Assembly (NCBI GenBank): GCA_002148405.1
Contig: MUGG01000031.1
Location: forward strand, 1-63,819
DNA: 63,819 nt
Direction of reading: 5' to 3'
DNA from: Alkalinema sp. CACIAM 70d
Lineage (GTDB): Bacteria > Cyanobacteriota > Cyanobacteriia > Leptolyngbyales > Leptolyngbyaceae
The notes under the pieces were generated by a model. It did no database searches. It was not told the DNA's origin and saw only the letters and a program-made list of their open reading frames with translations. Positions 26,776 through 34,184 of this stretch are shown here, in pieces. Position numbers and translations under genes: made by a program. The first letter of the stretch is position 1. Every line of letters begins with the position of its first letter.

Positions 26776-28524
26776 TTATTTTTTTGTCCACACTTTCGCA
26801 GGTTTTCCTAGATGGCGTGCTGTCGTCGTGTTTATTTCCCATCCCAGTTTGAGCAGGCAGTCTCTAACACGGTTGGACAGCTTCCTTTCATGGCGATCTG
26901 GGGAAATCTTGAAGCGGTTTTCTAAAATCTCTGGGATAGAAACTACGGTTTTACCCTCAACATAGTCAGCGATCTCTTCTTCCCAGATGTCGTGGTATTC
27001 GTAGTTCTTCCGTTCCCCTGCCATGGCTGATTCCTCATCCTTGCTCAGCCACCAAGCAACCTCTAACTTATAGAGTGCTACCGCCGCTGCCCAAATCCGA
27101 TCGCGTTCCTGGGTCAGTCTCTCAATGTCAATGTCTTTCTGAGTGGAGATGACCCAGAAGCGACGGTTACCAGTGCTGTCAGTGAGGAAGTCACTCTGGT
27201 TAGTGGTTCCGACGAAGACAGAACCCCGTCTCATGGTTTCCGTGACACGTCCGTAGGGGGGACGTACCTTGTCGGTCTGGGTTGTGATGAAGGCTTTAAC
27301 CTGTGCGATGTCCTTCCGCTTAAACAGTGTCTCCAGTTCAGCCCATTCAATGACCCATGCCTGATGCAGTTTAAGCCGTTCATCCTTGTCGGAAGCATTG
27401 CCAAAGGAATCGTCAAACCAGGGTTCAGAAGCCAGAACCCGAAAGAAGCTAGACTTACCCGTCCCTTGTGCCCCTTGGAGAATCAGCGCGGTGTCCAGTT
27501 TGCAACCGGGGTTATAAGCACGGGCAACCGCACCAATGAGGAATTTAACCAGGGTGATTTGGTGGATGGGGGTTAATGTCCCAAAGTAGCGTTCCGCTAT
27601 GCCTTCTAGGATTGCGGTGGATGGGCCGTACTGGTAGGCTACCCGGTCAAGGTATTCCACGATCGGGTTATAGGTGTTCAGTTTGGCGATTTTGACGGTA
27701 GCGTCAGTGAGGTCTTGACGGTTGGATTTCAGCTTCAGCCCGTGCTCTACCAGGAACTCAATCTTGGCCATATCCACGGGGAACTCTTGCCCGTCTAACT
27801 CGATATGTTTGAACAGGCTGTTAAAGCGCAGTCGATCGCCAAACGTCGATTTGATTAGCTCATATTCCTTGAGCAACCGGGGTTTCTCGTCATCGTCCCC
27901 CTTCAGTTTCTTCAGTTCCTTGACCTTTTCCTGGAACAGTTTGTTAGCGGTAAACTTGTCTGCTCCGTGTTCCTTACACCAGGTCGCTAACTCTACAGCC
28001 GATTCTGCCTCAGTGTTGTTGCCGTTCAGGACTTGTTCAAAGACTTCAGCCACCTTGAGTTCAATGTGTCTGGACTTGTCAATCGCGGCTAAGTCTAGTT
28101 GCGTCCTGGTCTTGGGGATGGATTGCCTCTGACGGTATTCCCGTTTTGCCTGTGGGGTTAAGGGCGCGATCGCGTTGCGGATATCTTCCTTTCTACACAG
28201 GTTAGAGTGACACCTGTAAGCGTTTCTCCCTTTGGCTACGCTGAAATTGTCATCGCCACAAACGGGGCAAAGGTAATAGCCTTTCTTGCTGGCGGGAGTG
28301 AGTTTGTCAATGTGGTCATGAATGTTAAAAGACCCTGACCCATTGCGGTTTCCAGCGTTTTCTGTCATAATAACCTCATGAGGAAATGCAGCGTTTTCTT
28401 GAAGAAATGCAGCGTTTTCTTGGGAGTTTACAGCGTTCTGTACTGACTCGGCTAAAGTTGGTTGCATTGTTTCCAAAGCGTTGTTTTTCCCGTTCTGGCT
28501 CATGGGACTTCCTTGATTGTTCAT
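26776..28524 (-). CDS. Zinc-finger plus VapE-like P-loop replication protein
   Basis: 582 residues. After a low-complexity start with two near-identical QENAAF repeats, residues ~75-112 form a zinc-binding module (CPVCGDDNF...CHSNLC) like the primase CHC2/toprim-associated ribbon. A helical linker follows. The C-terminal half is a virulence-associated-E type (DUF5906/VapE) helicase-like ATPase: Walker A GAQGTGKSS, a Walker B-like AWVIEWAELETL, and the arginine/sensor block TTNQSDFLTDSTGNRRFWVI. In phages and satellites such proteins drive origin unwinding. I infer it replicates the element from an array close by. It is the first candidate Rep of the element. Confidence 0.88.
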   Translation of the reverse strand: MNNQGSPMSQNGKNNALETMQPTLAESVQNAVNSQENAAFLQENAAFPHEVIMTENAGNRNGSGSFNIHDHIDKLTPASKKGYYLCPVCGDDNFSVAKGRNAYRCHSNLCRKEDIRNAIAPLTPQAKREYRQRQSIPKTRTQLDLAAIDKSRHIELKVAEVFEQVLNGNNTEAESAVELATWCKEHGADKFTANKLFQEKVKELKKLKGDDDEKPRLLKEYELIKSTFGDRLRFNSLFKHIELDGQEFPVDMAKIEFLVEHGLKLKSNRQDLTDATVKIAKLNTYNPIVEYLDRVAYQYGPSTAILEGIAERYFGTLTPIHQITLVKFLIGAVARAYNPGCKLDTALILQGAQGTGKSSFFRVLASEPWFDDSFGNASDKDERLKLHQAWVIEWAELETLFKRKDIAQVKAFITTQTDKVRPPYGRVTETMRRGSVFVGTTNQSDFLTDSTGNRRFWVISTQKDIDIERLTQERDRIWAAAVALYKLEVAWWLSKDEESAMAGERKNYEYHDIWEEEIADYVEGKTVVSIPEILENRFKISPDRHERKLSNRVRDCLLKLGWEINTTTARHLGKPAKVWTKK

Positions 28525-28626
28525 GATGTGATTTCTGTGCCGTTGTGATGGTCATACTGTCCCCTATAGCCATTCCTTTTACATCTCCATTCCATGCCCT
28601 CGGTGTTTAAACGCTGAGGGTTCTGT

Positions 28627-28896
28627 TTATGTGGCGTTCCATCCTGCGTTGGACGGCAACGATTCTAGGAAGGAATCGATCGCGCGTTTATGGGCTTCTG
28701 GGTTTGATTCGTTGTTCAGAATCCAATCCTCTAACAGTGCCACGTTGTAGAGGATGTGACGTTTGCCCCGTCTCACCCAATGAACGCCCTCGGTGAGTAA
28801 TGGAGGGTTGTATCGGTTGCCAAGTCTCCAAGCTTTGAGGGTGTGAGTGGGTACGCCAAAATGTACCGCCGTAGCGGTTGTACTCATATATTTCAT
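28627..28896 (-). CDS. Excisionase/AlpA-like DNA-binding protein
   Basis: 89 residues from ATG 28896 (MKYMSTTATAVHFGVPTHTLKAW); an in-frame upstream start at 28953 would add 19 residues. It looks like a winged-helix or MerR-like reader: a helix-turn-helix segment TAVHFGVPTHTLKAWRLG, then a hydrophobic wing with HWVRRGKRHILYNVALLEDWI. Proteins of this size and pattern act as excisionases or repressors in integrated elements. It lies just upstream of the replication gene in the same direction (about 100 bases). Confidence 0.65.
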   Translation of the reverse strand: MKYMSTTATAVHFGVPTHTLKAWRLGNRYNPPLLTEGVHWVRRGKRHILYNVALLEDWILNNESNPEAHKRAIDSFLESLPSNAGWNAT

Positions 28897-28953
28897 GAGA
28901 GTTTCACCGTTTGTGGAGTGCTGCTGTATTAGTGCCCTTTGGTTAAAAAGCAT

Positions 28954-29391
28954 AGATCATTTTTTGCATTTTGCAAGCGGTTTTCTAAAAAATTTCCAAC
29001 GTGTGAATAAATGCAGGGAAATTACTAGAGAAAACCTATCTATGCCGTTTTAGGGAATGCTGAACCCCGTACAGGGAAAGGGCTGTCCCCATGTCGATAA
29101 ATCATCAAGATAGTGCCCTAAAATGATTTTTATCTCAATAGAGAGAATTACCCCTATAGGAGAAAAATGACTGAGGATGTCGGTAACTGTTTGGTTGCAG
29201 TGTCGATACTTTTGTGATGGTGTCGATAAGTCCAAAAGCGTTGCAAGTGTGAATTGGTGGGTTATTGGGCTGTCTGGTTATGCAATGGTCGGTCAGGCTA
29301 CCACGTTCATGATTGGGTAACTGGTTAGGGTCTTGGCGATAGTTGGAGGTGTTCTGAGCGATCGTGCTGTCGATAAATTCCCCTTGGTTGC
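28954..29391. other. Gene-free stretch inside the element
   Basis: 440 bases, no convincing ORF. A short minus-strand ORF at 29050-29235 lacks any recognisable pattern. Confidence 0.4.
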
Positions 29392-29634
29392 CTAGGCCTC
29401 GGTGTCAGGCTGTTCGTCGGTTTTCTTAGTTTTCCGTCTACCAGCCCCAGGACGCTTCCCTCCACGCTGGTTCTTTGGCGGTTCCTCTGAAAGAGACAGA
29501 ACCCCTTGAGCTTGGCAATGACGGAACAAAAGTTCCTCTAGATATGCATTGGGAGTTCTACCCGACTTCTCAGCCAGTTCATCTAGTGCTGCTAGCAGCT
29601 TCTCTTCTAGTCGGAAGGTTTTTGTTTTCCGCAT
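29392..29634 (-). CDS. Ribbon-helix-helix-like DNA-binding protein
   Basis: 80 residues from ATG 29634 (MRKTKTFRLEEKLLAALDEL); six more codons upstream are possible. The N-terminal 45 residues fit a CopG/Arc-type ribbon-helix-helix: strand KTFRLEE, helix LAALDELAEKSGRT, turn, helix NAYLEELLFRHC. The C-terminus is basic and unstructured (GGKRPGAGRRKTKK). It probably represses the divergent promoter region at 29653-29912 or regulates copy number; inference. Confidence 0.65.
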   Translation of the reverse strand: MRKTKTFRLEEKLLAALDELAEKSGRTPNAYLEELLFRHCQAQGVLSLSEEPPKNQRGGKRPGAGRRKTKKTDEQPDTEA

Positions 29635-29652
29635 ATCTAAGACACAGGTCAT

Positions 29653-29912
29653 AAGCCGTCTCCATTAAAAACTAGATTCAGAAATCATCTAAACATTTTA
29701 ATCAATGTGTTGCAACAGATATAAGTGAGGCATATCATTTTTTATGAAACAAAATAGCGTTTATAGTATTTCCAGTAAAAGGTTTAAGGTACTTTGAAAG
29801 CACGGTTATAGGCATAAGTTTTAATGAATTCAAAGTGTTGCAAGATTAATTCAGATGCAATACTATGATTCACTAATCGACACTCTATTCCCCTCATTTT
29901 AGAGATGGCATT
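29653..29912. promoter_or_regulatory. AT-rich divergent control region of the element
   Basis: 260 bases between the RHH gene (leftward) and the four-gene operon (rightward), strikingly AT-rich compared with both. GTGTTGCAA-type words occur twice (29706-29713, 29839-29846). Both promoters should lie here; I cannot place -10 and -35 boxes reliably. Confidence 0.45.
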
Positions 29913-30290
29913 ATGACTACCCGCAAAACTAAGGCACCACAAGCCACAGAAACCCCGTCTATCCCGTCCCAGGAAGAAACCCTTGCCGAAGACACCCTAA
30001 CCCCGTCAGAGGAACCGTCAACCCTATTACAGGCCGCACTTGACCGCCAAGACCAAGCACTAAAGCAACTCCAACAGCAGATGAATGACCTTTCAGACCA
30101 GTTTGCCGATCGTGCGGTTGCCATCGTAGAGCAAGGTCTGAGAGACGCCCAAACCAAGGCCGAACACCGGATTAAGGCTCTAATACTGCCCCGTTTTTTC
30201 GGTTCTGGGGGAACGGTGTCCCCTTCCTTGCCCCCATCGGACAGCCAGCCCGACGAACAACCCACTCTGGAAGGGGAAATCCTATGCTAA
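29913..30290 (+). CDS. Element operon gene 1: coiled-coil protein, unknown
   Basis: 125 residues. The proline/threonine/glutamate-rich N-terminal 45 residues are followed by a likely coiled coil, TLLQAALDRQDQALKQLQQQ and onward to about residue 95. The tail is disordered and proline-rich. No membrane helix or signal peptide. The gene overlaps the next by seven bases, so the two are translationally coupled. It resembles no structural or replication protein I know; a scaffold or adaptor role is possible. Confidence 0.65.
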   Translation: MTTRKTKAPQATETPSIPSQEETLAEDTLTPSEEPSTLLQAALDRQDQALKQLQQQMNDLSDQFADRAVAIVEQGLRDAQTKAEHRIKALILPRFFGSGGTVSPSLPPSDSQPDEQPTLEGEILC

Positions 30291-30766
30291 CCCCACGTAA
30301 CTTGCTCATCCTGGGTGGTGCCCTTGCCGTTCAGCAGTTCTTTGGGGGTGGGTTCAGTGGCCTACGGGAACTCCAGTCCCAAGGGGAAGCGAACCGCCAA
30401 CAGCGCGCCCAACAGCAGCAGGCACAAGCCCGGTTACAACTGGCTCAGGATGCCGCAAAGCAGAAAGACCAGATTGCCCGTCAGCGGTACCAATCCGGTT
30501 GCGTCATGGTGGTTAGCTCCACCGACAAAACCAAGCTAACCGCCATCACAGAAGGTCAACCCGTCATCGATTCCGCTCGCAATGTCCCGCTGTCGGTCGG
30601 AAATATGGTCTGTGATGCCAATGGACTGACCGGGGAAATCATTCCCAATCCCTCAGACCCTAAGACCCCTGTCGTAGGCAATACAGCCTTCACCAGTGAC
30701 CGCACGATCGTGGCTCAAGCGGTTCAACGGTACCGGGGAACCCGCTACACCATGCCCAACCAATAA
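30284..30766 (+). CDS. Element operon gene 2: membrane-anchored protein, unknown
   Basis: 160 residues. It begins MLTPRNLLILGGALAVQQFF, a weak hydrophobic anchor or uncleaved signal. A glutamine/arginine/alanine-rich helix follows (SQGEANRQQRAQQQQAQARL), then a compact C-terminal domain of about 90 residues with two cysteines (SGCVMVVSS and GNMVCDANG) that could form a disulphide outside the cytoplasm. The C-terminal pattern is beta-rich. I do not recognise it. It is coupled by overlap to the preceding coiled-coil gene. Confidence 0.65.
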   Translation: MLTPRNLLILGGALAVQQFFGGGFSGLRELQSQGEANRQQRAQQQQAQARLQLAQDAAKQKDQIARQRYQSGCVMVVSSTDKTKLTAITEGQPVIDSARNVPLSVGNMVCDANGLTGEIIPNPSDPKTPVVGNTAFTSDRTIVAQAVQRYRGTRYTMPNQ

Positions 30767-30798
30767 CAGGAACTCACCCTCCATAACAGGAACGCACC

Positions 30799-31611
30799 AT
30801 GGCGAATACATTTCAAGATTGGTTTAACCAAGTCAGTGACCAAGTTAAGACCGAGGCCGCTAAGTTCAAACGCAAGCCTACACCCAATCCAGAGGCCCGT
30901 GGGTTTGAAACGACGAACACAGCCACCGCACAGACTGAACCTGTCAGCCTTCCCCGTCGTAACCGTGGCCTCATCAAGTTCATTCAGTTCTGTCTGTTCT
31001 TTGTGGCTGGATGCCTGATGATCGCCAACATCAAGCCCTATATCAACATCTCGATTTGGATAGGGTCAGGACTAGCCGATATCCAGTTCATTCAAGCCCT
31101 TTCTGCATTCCCGCCGCTGGTATGGCTACTTACTAACGCAGGCATGACCGCCGCATTCGTCTCAGGATTTTTTCTGTGGGCGTTGCTGCAAGGTCTAGAG
31201 ATGTTACCCGTCCTCATCATGGATGATCCGGAAGCGTTACTCGTCCTGATGGCGTGGGTCTACCAGTTCAAAGGAATTGGTTATCGCGATAGTGACACCC
31301 CACTATTACGGAAGCTCAAGGAACGGTTTAACAACATTCCCCTGGAATGGATAGAAAAACTGCAACAAGCCCGTTCGATCGCGTATGTCCTTGACGCTGT
31401 ACTTTGCTTTGGCTTCTATCCCCCAATCGTCGGTGGATATGATCGATTGGGCGTGTTCCTAGTCGCTCCAAGCTGGCAAGACCTAGACCTTTACAACATT
31501 GCCGCAGCTATCGCAACGATGTTCGGCTTAGAAGTTCTCTACTACGTCTCCAAACTGCTCAGGATGGCCATGCAGGTCATGTCTGAAGCCCATAGCCAAA
31601 ATCAAGCCTAA
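30799..31611 (+). CDS. Element operon gene 3: polytopic membrane protein, unknown
   Basis: 270 residues. A hydrophilic N-terminal 50 residues are followed by likely membrane helices near 58-76 (FIQFCLFFVAGCLMIA), 105-145 (two segments, including AGMTAAFVSGFFLWALLQGL) and 192-215 (AYVLDAVLCFGFYPPIVGG). A final one is at 232-255 (NIAAAIATMFGLEVLYYVS). GGAACG, 13 bases upstream of the ATG, may be its ribosome binding site. Not recognised. Position directly before a membrane-tethered ATPase suggests a channel or platform component of a transfer or export machine; inference. Confidence 0.7.
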   Translation: MANTFQDWFNQVSDQVKTEAAKFKRKPTPNPEARGFETTNTATAQTEPVSLPRRNRGLIKFIQFCLFFVAGCLMIANIKPYINISIWIGSGLADIQFIQALSAFPPLVWLLTNAGMTAAFVSGFFLWALLQGLEMLPVLIMDDPEALLVLMAWVYQFKGIGYRDSDTPLLRKLKERFNNIPLEWIEKLQQARSIAYVLDAVLCFGFYPPIVGGYDRLGVFLVAPSWQDLDLYNIAAAIATMFGLEVLYYVSKLLRMAMQVMSEAHSQNQA

Positions 31612-31685
31612 AACGGTGAGAACCCGTAGGCGCTGAGTGTCTACGGGTTCTCCCAAAAAGGCTGTCCACCCTCTTAGGTGAAGCC

Positions 31686-33098
31686 ATGAATAGTTTACCG
31701 TCTACGACCACACTCCGACTGATTCAGGAACTACAGGACGGCAAGATAGACCATAACGAAGCCGCCCGCAGAATTGCCCAGCTCCATACCGCCAAATCAG
31801 AAACCTACTCTGAAACCCTGATAACGGGAATCGTCCTAACCGGGTTGTCGTGGGCAATCACCGGGGGAAGTCTGGTTATCCCGATCGCCGTTGCCTTCCT
31901 AACTTGGGATACCTACATGGGACAACGGCGGGAACGGTTAGAGCGTTTCAAGTTCATTGCTCAGGGCAAGATTCTGGAGTATCTACCCGACGACGATCGC
32001 AACTTGTTTGAGGAACTCTTACCCGAAACCCAAGCACAGAAGGCAATTCCCCCGTCCTATGTCAGCCCTCAAGCCCAGGCGATGACCAGGACGCTAACAC
32101 AAACCCAGTCAGGGCAAGGGATACAGGTCATCGATGTCGCGCGGGCCATTGCTCACAACCTGAAACCCCTGATTGTTAGTGCCCGTCCCAGAGTGGGGAA
32201 AGGTATCATCGTCAGCCATGCCATCCACCTTGCTAAACAACAGCATGGGGTCATGGTCTGGATGATTCAGCCCAAACCACACCCGGATGAGTTGGGGTAC
32301 TGGCAAGAGTGTGATCGCTTCCTTGGGTTGAACCTGGAAGACTTTGACAAGAATGATGACCAGGTCGCAACGCAGCTAACCGAGTTCTTCCTAGAATGGC
32401 GTGCCCAAGCCCATCGTCCCGTCATCCTCATCATTGATGAACTGGTTAAGCTTCAGGCGATGCAGCCCAAGTGGTACAAGGATTTTCTGATTCCGCAGTG
32501 TCTGGTAGAGGGGTCAAGTGGGGAAACGGATCGGCGGTTCCTCTGGCTCATGACCCAATCTCCCTTGGTCAGTGACTTGGGGATGAGTGGAGGCAACCGA
32601 TCGGCGTTTGAGTTCATGACCCTGCAAAAGGCAGATACCCAGGAACACTTGGAGTCAGCCAAGAAGTCACTGTCTAGCCTCAAGTCCATCCCCTCACCGG
32701 AAGACTACGCCCGATCGCCCGTGGGAACGCTCGCCTTTCACTCTGCCTATAACAGTTGGGCCGCCGTTCCCCGGTACCCCGTCCCCACACTGGCACCGGA
32801 TAGGGTTCTGAGTGACGGGCTGAGAACGACGGTCACGATAAGTACAGACTCTAGTGTTCGTACTGGTAGCGACGGGGATGACCCTGAATTTCGGGTCTGG
32901 GAATGGGCATGGCAGAAGCTAACCCGCTTTCCCGCTGGCAAGACAGGACGGGAACTCTGGAACGATTGCCCCAAGTCCATCACCGGAACCCTAACCCGTG
33001 ACCAGTTTGACCAGTACTTAGCAACGGCGGTAGAGGTTGGCTGTCTCCTAGACGATGGGACAGGCAAGCTCACCCACAATCCCAATCTGCAACCGTGA
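31686..33098 (+). CDS. Element operon gene 4: membrane-tethered FtsK/HerA-like ATPase with degenerate Walker A
   Basis: 470 residues. About 40 N-terminal residues precede two adjacent membrane segments (ITGIVLTGLSWAITGGSLVI and following, ~46-75). A cytoplasmic ATPase follows. Its P-loop reads VSARPRVGKGIIVSHA: compared with GxxxxGK[ST], the first Gly is Ala and the Ser/Thr after Lys is Gly. A strong Walker B, PVILIIDELVKL, follows about 85 residues later, and a sensor-like RRFLWLMTQSP after that. The C-terminal ~90 residues look like a small winged-helix domain (LTRFPAGKTGRELWND). The layout recalls conjugative coupling or FtsK/HerA ATPases and filamentous-phage pI/Zot ATPases. I cannot decide between them. 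Confidence 0.7.
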   Translation: MNSLPSTTTLRLIQELQDGKIDHNEAARRIAQLHTAKSETYSETLITGIVLTGLSWAITGGSLVIPIAVAFLTWDTYMGQRRERLERFKFIAQGKILEYLPDDDRNLFEELLPETQAQKAIPPSYVSPQAQAMTRTLTQTQSGQGIQVIDVARAIAHNLKPLIVSARPRVGKGIIVSHAIHLAKQQHGVMVWMIQPKPHPDELGYWQECDRFLGLNLEDFDKNDDQVATQLTEFFLEWRAQAHRPVILIIDELVKLQAMQPKWYKDFLIPQCLVEGSSGETDRRFLWLMTQSPLVSDLGMSGGNRSAFEFMTLQKADTQEHLESAKKSLSSLKSIPSPEDYARSPVGTLAFHSAYNSWAAVPRYPVPTLAPDRVLSDGLRTTVTISTDSSVRTGSDGDDPEFRVWEWAWQKLTRFPAGKTGRELWNDCPKSITGTLTRDQFDQYLATAVEVGCLLDDGTGKLTHNPNLQP

Positions 33099-33138
33099 CG
33101 GGGGGACAGGTTCGGAATCGAGCTACACCGAGAACAAC

Positions 33139-33211
33139 ATTTCTGATAGAAACATCTTGGGTCATTACTAACAGTAAATACGGGTATATCAAGCTAGTTT
33201 CTATCAGAAAT
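33139..33211. repeat. 15-bp perfect inverted repeat with 43-base spacer
   Basis: ATTTCTGATAGAAAC at 33139-33153 and GTTTCTATCAGAAAT at 33197-33211. It begins 41 bases after the ATPase stop. It could be a terminator-like stem, a binding dyad or a single-strand origin hairpin. Confidence 0.75.
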
Positions 33212-33352
33212 TAGATTTTCATTTCTAACAGCAATCTTCCTGAGTCCCCCTTGATTCGCTCTAGTAGATAAAGTCAGCCAGTTGGGGGAACTGGTACAGG
33301 AACTACACGCCACCCTCAAGGCACAGAAACCCGAGTCAGATATGGACCGATC

Positions 33353-33474
33353 GTAGGACAGCGATCGTAGGACACCGGATTAATGGCGTAGGACACCCCT
33401 GTCCTACGGTGTCCTACGCCCGTCCTACAGTCCTACAGTCCTACGGTGTCCTACGCTGTCCTACGCTGTCCTAC
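33353..33474. repeat. Repeat array B: eleven GTCCTAC heptamers (iteron-like)
   Basis: GTAGGAC at 33353, 33367 and 33388, then GTCCTAC at 33401, 33411, 33422, 33430, 33438, 33448, 33458 and 33468. Steps within the direct block are 8-11 bases, mostly 10. Most copies extend to TGTCCTACG. Three inverted copies facing eight direct ones resembles plasmid or phage origin iterons. Confidence 0.9.
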
Positions 33475-33620
33475 GGCAGACACGAACCTTAAAGGCCGGG
33501 GAAATTGATAACGATTCTCTCTGGGCAGACTGGTTACGCATAGAAGCCTAAGGTGTCCAAAAACTGGTAATGACGATCGTGGCTTGCTGGGTACCGCCCC
33601 ACCCATGAATCCACCGCAAG

Positions 33621-33965
33621 TCACGACAAAAATTGATCGGATTACTATAGTAATCCGGTAAAAAAAAGTGTTGTTCTATCGCCTTGCAATCTACGCCCCT
33701 ACAGCCCCGTAGGCAGACAGACAGATAGGAAGGCCACCATTTACGACAAAAATTGTTACGGCACTCATGAGTGTCCAAACTCAAAAAGTGACGAAAAACC
33801 GCACAGGGCAACGGGAACCTTGGAACACAGATTCCCAACAGTGACAAAAATTTTCCTGAACCCTTAAGGGTTCCGGTTGAAAAAAGTGACGGTTTCCGGG
33901 AACTGACGCGCCGGGGAAGCAATGACAAAAATTTTCTGGAGACCTAAGGAATCCGGTTGCAAAAA
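33621..33965 (+). repeat. Four degenerate units: GACAAAAATT, palindrome, CCGGTT-type, A-run
   Basis: GACAAAAATT starts at 33625, 33745, 33843 and 33924 (spacings 120, 98, 81). Each is followed within a few bases by a different palindrome: GGATTACTATAGTAATCC (33639-33656), CACTCATGAGTG (33762-33773), GAACCCTTAAGGGTTC (33858-33873) and a weaker CCTAAGG (33943-33949). An A-rich run ending in GTG or similar follows. The flanks are conserved while the palindromes differ in sequence but not in form. Confidence 0.75.
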
Positions 33966-34122
33966 TTGGGGTTCTATTGCCACCGTTCCCCAGCCATGAC
34001 ACCCTGTCGGATACATTGGTAAACAGGTCACGCCAGTTATTTTCTTAGCCGATAACGGGCAGATTTCGGGCAGTCCCGAAAGACGACGGCTGAAACCCGC
34101 GCCAAACAAGGATTGTAAATAA

Positions 34123-34168
34123 CCTTGGTAAGGGTGAGGTCACGAGTTCAATCCTCGTCATGGGCTTT
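34123..34168 (+). repeat. attR: 46-bp direct repeat at the right element boundary
   Basis: A perfect copy of 25089-34-type attL sequence (25089-25134), being the displaced chromosomal 3' part of tRNA-Thr. It lacks the 5' half, so it is not a tRNA gene. It ends 16 bases before the tlyA start codon. Confidence 0.93.
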
Positions 34169-34184
34169 TTATTTGTTTGAATTC

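Larger units (their letters stand above)
33099..34122. other. Repeat-packed non-coding right end of the element
   Basis: About 1 kb without a credible gene, holding in order a 15-base inverted repeat, repeat array B and four palindrome-bearing units (separate entries). Minus-strand ORFs here read through the repeat units, which is why they show recurring NFC(R/H) motifs; I consider them non-coding. Confidence 0.7.
25089..34168. mobile_element. Integrated ~9.03-kb element in tRNA-Thr
   Basis: Bounded by perfect 46-bp copies of the tRNA-Thr 3' part (element length 9034 bp counting one copy). Order from the left: integrase (-), repeat array A, zinc-finger/VapE-like replication protein (-), excisionase-like HTH protein (-), ribbon-helix-helix-like protein (-), then a rightward operon of four genes ending in an ATPase. 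About 1 kb of repeat-packed non-coding DNA closes it. I see no capsid, portal, terminase, relaxase, transposase, defence or metabolic gene. It could be a phage satellite, a filamentous-phage-like prophage, or an integrative plasmid/mobilisable element. The excised circle would place the 3' repeat zone next to the integrase. Before insertion the tlyA gene lay about 50 bases behind the tRNA. Confidence 0.9.

Noticed and set aside
29913..33098. Firm assignment of the operon as an inovirus morphogenesis module
   Set aside because: No small signal-peptide-plus-helix coat protein, no secretin and no rolling-circle initiator were found; kept only as one hypothesis.
33548..34109. Three overlapping minus-strand ORFs in the right end of the element
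   Set aside because: They read through the four repeat units, which produces recurring NFC(R/H) segments; composition and lack of start signals argue for non-coding DNA.
34125..34184. Upstream extension of tlyA
   Set aside because: The extra 20 codons are the tRNA-derived att repeat and its flank; the family N-terminus starts at 34185.
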